NCBI GenBank assembly: GCA_029204225.1
Contig: CM055100.1
Location: forward strand, 253,001-317,000
Source: Diphasiastrum complanatum
Lineage: Eukaryota; Streptophyta; Lycopodiopsida; Lycopodiales; Lycopodiaceae
Direction of reading: 5' to 3'
DNA length: 64,000 bases
In this document: positions 52,301 through 58,300 of the stretch, piece by piece
Numbering within the stretch: position 1 is the first letter of the stretch
Layout of the letters: every line of letters starts with the position of its first letter
Notes under the pieces: model-generated
What the model was told of the DNA's origin: nothing
Databases searched by the model: none
Seen by the model: only the letters and a program-made list of their open reading frames with translations
Made by a program: the position numbers and the translations under genes

Positions 52301-55300
52301 TTTTCTCATTTGGATCAACAATTGATATGGCTGAGTATGTGCTCAGGGAATCAGACCTCCAAAAATGCCTCAAGCTCAGCCCTACCTGCAAACTGAGTAT
52401 GTACTGAAATTATACGTTTAAAGAGCTCGGTCAGTTTAGTTCTTCTATTACTCTCAGTAATTAAGTCATACTTTGCATAGAACTATGGCTATGAGCATGC
52501 ATTGAAATTAACCATTGATAGATTTCTTTGCAGGCATCTCTTTCCAAGTTTAAAGAGAGTGGCTTTACAAGTGAATGTTGATAAGCCAAGGCTGGTTTTT
52601 CCTGAAAGTCTCTTTGCTCCCGGTGGAGCTGTGATGGTATGTTCCATGGCTTTTGTTGCGATTTACTTCTAGTGAAAGAAGATATTCACATAACCTGTAG
52701 CGAATATGTTGGCTGTTAGGTATGACTACGCCTTAGGTACATTTGGCTATCAAAGAATAGCTGTTCAAAACTAGGTGGTCTCTTTGAAATACAAAATTTA
52801 CATAGCGGATGAGTTTTTTGTTCTGAAAATTAGTTGACTCGGAACCTGTAGACCACATGAGGCCTAAATGCCTATATAGGGTCTAGATTGTTGCTTTAGT
52901 GAACTGCTGGAATTCCAGGAAATAATCATGTATTGATGTAATGTTTATAGGAGCAACCAGCCACTAGCTATATAATATGTAGTTTCAGACCCCCTTGTTT
53001 ACCCTTAATGACCTTGTTTCTTCTTCTTTATCCCATATATGATTCAAGATGCTATCTGGAAGCTCACGTGCCCGTTATGTTGATGGCCTTGCAAAGATGT
53101 CATTATCCCATTCCTATGGCCAGGACCAAATGAAGCTAGAAAGCTATTGTACTATAATGATTAGCCATTTATTGAATAAGACCGTTGTGTACAATGATGG
53201 TGTCTAGGTTAAGTAGAGTGGTAGAGGCTATGTTAACTGAAGATTGAAATAGGCACAGTTTAGGGCAGCTTGGAGAGGATATTGCACATCAAATCTTATT
53301 TTCACACTGAGGTTGTCAGTGAGGAGCACAGAGCCCAGAAAGTTCTCTATTGCTTTGTGGACTTTAGAAGGGATTTTAAATTATACCCCTAAGTGGGGCT
53401 AAGATGACTGCTTTGGTCTCACACATGATACCTTAGTGGACATTATAAGAGAGGGTAATAGGATGCTCCAGTTTGTGTTTAGGCATATGAAAAGAAATCT
53501 AATATACAAAATTACAATTACATTGACACAGGGATGCCCTATGTCATTGACATTATCTGGTTGTGTAAGAATGTGTTGGAATATATTATATCTTAGATGG
53601 GCAAAGATGGATGCCACCCTGTGGAGTTCCCGACATTTATTCTTTTGTATGTTGACAATGTGGCATTGCGATCATCCTCATGATGGCTTAATCTTTCTAA
53701 GCATTATGAATATTGCAAGATCTGGTTTTGTGTTGTCATTCTCATGCTCAGAGTGAGTGGATACTTGACAACATATATGATGAAAGAAATGTGCAATCAC
53801 TAATCCTCTCCATTATTCCTTTGACACAGTTCTTGCAGTGGCTCTAAATGAGAGGGTGATGGGACGTTTTAGATTTCAAAATGGCACATTTGAGCTTATG
53901 GACATACATTATAGTCCATCTTCTCTATTTTTGACAATATTTTTGGAAACGCAGTTATATTACATGTGACAGGCCTAGAAACACCATCTACATGGTTTTC
54001 TAATTTTGTCCCAAATTTTTGAATTTCACCTTCCCTCCAATTCTATTTGAAGGGAGGTAGGTTTTGTCCACTATAAATAGCCACCAAGGCTGGTCATTTA
54101 GTAGCTTTGATCATTTTGAGTCTTGGGCTTCTTGTAGGAGAGTTGTACTATTTTAGAGATCTTAGTTGGAGATCTGTCTGAGCTATCGGCGGCCATTGAT
54201 ATTCATACAATTTCTTAGTTGGAGAATGCTTTTTGCTGTCTTTTATGCATCATTGATACCAAAATTTGTGAGTTTGTTCATAACATTGGAGTACTCTTTT
54301 TGGGTTGGCTATGAACTGAATCACAAGTTTTAGCATCAATGAAGCATAGATTGACAATACATGAAACAATCTAACAATGTCCTAGGAAGAATTGCAAATA
54401 GCATCACATTTAATCAATGGCTAAGGCCCTGTAAGCATTAGCAAAGGCAATTGTTTTCCCATGAAGAGCCCAAGCAATACTAGATCATAAGTTGCAAAAT
54501 GATTGTATATGGGGCCTATTTATACCCAACAAAACCCCCCTAAAGCAGAACTGTTACTTGACCTGAGCTTGTTCAAACAAGTGTCATAAGAGGGAAAATA
54601 GTGCGCGCCTTAGTGACCTTGACAAACTATAGAGCTAGACGACAATGATACAAACAAAAAGGAAAGGTTGAATGTGGATACTCCATTTTTTGGAGGTAAG
54701 AAAAATACCCCATTTTTCGGAGCTAGGAAGAACTCAGTCTCATATGCAATAGGATCAGACAATTAACTCTTGTACCATTAGGAATACACAAAGGCCAGTA
54801 CAAATATCCAAGAGGATAATATCAAGAACTAGTCAAAAATTCATGAACAAGTAGTCAGGAGAGGGGCAAGGTTATTGGAGATGTAGAGCTCACAAATTTT
54901 TCTATGGGATGTTGAGACCTTTGCTTGCATGTTGTTCCAACCTTTTGAAGGGTACTCACTCTTGTTCAGTTGCTGATAGCCTACTAGTTGGTTCTTTTAT
55001 TCGGGGGACGGTTTTTTTTGTTATGCTACCAATTGATGATATGCATACTTGGATGTATATAATGGTCTTACATATCCTTTGGTATAACAAGACATTAATA
55101 AAGTTTTCTTCCTTTCTTTCTATGTCTTGCAAACAATATTGAAAGAAAAAACTAAGTTCTTGGCCTTATGGGTGATGCTGGTGTCTCTAGGCACTGAAAG
55201 ATATATCAAATAGCTCCACTTCCTAGTGGAGATCGTGAAGTATGGATGTGCCTTCTAGAGGGTTGGACCTTAGTTGGAGGAGCTAAAAACCAATGTGGGA

Positions 55301-58300
55301 ATCTGAAAGGTCCCTTGAGAGAAATCAATAAAACAAGTCTGCTCCTAGAGGTTGATGGAGTTCACTTTAGATTGGGATGATGCTGAAAATAGACTTGAAA
55401 ATGGTTCTTGATTTCTAGATTTGAATACAAGGGATGAGAAGGTAATAATACGGCATCAATTTTTATATTGAATACAGAAATAACTAGCCATCAAATCGAA
55501 TCAGGTGGAATTCAGTTTTGCTGATGTCATTTTTGTTTTTTCCCAAAGATGTTAATCGAACTTCTCATGCTACCTTGTATTGCTTACTTCTGCAACCTGT
55601 ATGTATTACTTCACATCTGATTGATAGTTATTTTTTGGCAAGTTCTTCTATAATCCTCTGATTTCTTCGAATATTTAATTTTTTAAATGGGACCACCTTT
55701 ATGCTCAACTTGTGTGGAGTAAAAGATGGATGACGATGTGGCTTTTTGAATATGCAATGTATGTCATGCCATGTATGAGCAGCTAGGCTAAAGCATGTAC
55801 ACTAGGTAACTGCATGAGATGTAGCTTGGCTCAGGAATTGTTCACGGATGATGGTTGAAAGGCAGTCATCTGATAGTCCAAGAACATTGTGACAGGTAGT
55901 TACCATGCAGTGTCTGCATATTTCTTCTTCCATCAATAAAGCTGGAGTCAATGATCTGGCCCCTGGATCTAGCAGCAAAGAAGCATTCCTTGGCTCCAGA
56001 TTTGAAGCTCTGCAAGGAGATGATCTTTCTGTTGGAGAGGAGGATGTTCAGGGATGCAACAGGAATTGCGATATTCACATCAAGACTACAAGCATGAATC
56101 AGTTTCAATTGCTTGTCAGTAGTGCCAAGGTAAAATTTGCTGAAGACTCTAGAGCAAAGTGTTAAATCTCTTACCTGTTATGTTAATGAGTTCCGTTCTG
56201 TTACATTTTCTTGCAATGAATATTTCAATGTAGTTTTACTGTTAATTTTCGTATGATACTTTCCTTTTGCAGGTTTTAGTAACAAATCAAAGTGCAAATT
56301 GGCTGGAAAAGCTTAGCAATTATGATCCCGCTCTAGATTTTATTGATAGTTTTGATATGAAGGCAATTGTTTATGCCTATCGTGTCAGAACTTGTCCAGT
56401 TTCTTCGAAGTTCAAGGTACTTATATCAATCCTTAGCTTTGGAAGTGAAGGCTATGTATTCACTTAGCGAGATGACTTATTGTCTATAGCTTATATGCTC
56501 ATAGGATTGAAGCCCAGTGTTGTGCTGGTTGTGAACTCATAAATCCTCTTACACCAGATATGTGGTAGTTTGCCTCTTCTTCGAATATTCACATCTATTG
56601 GAAAGTACGAACTTCTAAAGGCTGTGGTCAACAGTATTACATTGATCCATGAAAAAGCTATGTATGATCGAAGCAATGGAGATGTTCTATCTGAAGAGTT
56701 TATGTCTAATTATCAAGGATCTCAAACATACCTAAGTTTGGGTTCAGAAAGAGCCCAATGCACAGGTCTGGCAAATGCCATGTCAGACATAACATTGGAA
56801 GATTTTCGCAAGCTTGAACTTACTGAATCAACATCAACCAAAGCAGTGTCTGGGTATTTCAAGCTAAGGATCGTGGTCATCGAGTTAACTCAGGGTCCTA
56901 AAGTAGGTGACAAAATTTCTGATGTGACACTAATCACCTGGATAATCAGACTTGAAGAATTGCAAATAAAGTAAGTTTGCCTGTTATTGCTTCTATTACC
57001 AGCTTCCTCTCTTTTGGTCAATTTACTGCTCATGTCATTATTAGGCTTGATTTTACTAAAATAATTATATGACTTGTTTGCAGGTTCAGTCAAGATCCGT
57101 TGCAGAATGCGGTACATTTGCTGTTTAAAGACCTACTCATACAGAATACTTTGAATCACTCAGGAAGCTCATCTTCTGTCTCGAATTCAATCCTCAGCCT
57201 CTCAGGTGGGTCTTTCTTATTTGAGTCTAAAATTGACTGTATTTCTTTCATTCTTCTTGCATGAGGGTAGTTGAAACCCTTCACTCTGGCTCGATTAGAA
57301 GAGCGAGATGATCAGTGTGGGTTTCTCTTATCCTTTCTACAGCACTGTTCAGTGCTCTAGAGAAATTTTGTAACTTGGCTTGAATTTTTCTTCAAATTTG
57401 TGCATGTTCCATTTGATATCAGATCTGCATGCCTTGATTGTTGTTGTATTTGTCATTTCAGTGCTCAAGGCACTTGTCTCCCACTTATGTCACTATCTTC
57501 CACCAATCTAATAGCTTCAATCTGATACGATTTTACAACACATCCACCAATATCAGGCATAAAACATTAGAGTAGGCTAGTTCACTATTAATTGGATATC
57601 ATTCAGCAATGATATCAAGAAAATATGCAATAGACCTGTTTATAGGCTCTCCTATAAGTAACAATTCCATAGAGTTCACCCTATGAAGAAAATCTCAATC
57701 CCTATGCTCATAAACTACCATAATAAGAGGAGACATTTATTAATACGATCTGAAGTCTACATAGAGTTCAGTGCTTAGAAAATCATTCCTAAAGACCAAT
57801 TGGACCTGATGTTGGAGTTAATCAATAACTCTAGGACTACGTAAATCAAGGCATCCTGGTGGTGGCGTGATCTGCAACTAGAGCCAACCACTTGGGATAG
57901 GTCCGTGGAGGTTTTGAAGAATTCATTCTCGTAGTTGATGGATCAGACTACCATTAAAAAGCTCAGTTACTAAATGCTTGTAAAGTCTTTACTATTCCTT
58001 GCTTAAACTTAGATAGATTTCTGCTTATGTCCTCTCCTTCAATATCTCCATTGGTGCATGCATTTACTAATAGTTTTATTTTACACTTGTTTATTATTGG
58101 CTATTACCACAGTTATTGTTTGGGGCTTTTCTTCTAGTTTTCAGATATTGCATAAGCTAATTGTTGATGCACAAGTAGGTTGATTATATAACTCATCTAT
58201 GATTTGTGATATTTCATCCAAGTAAATATTCTATTCGATTTTATATTGACAATCATGTCTTATCCATGGTACTAAAAGCAAGCCGTGGCTGTAGGCAGCT

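Noticed and set aside
52340-52400. Second candidate missing VPS13 exon between GAATCAG and GTATGT
   Set aside because: The translation does not resemble VPS13 and the end phase does not fit exon 19.
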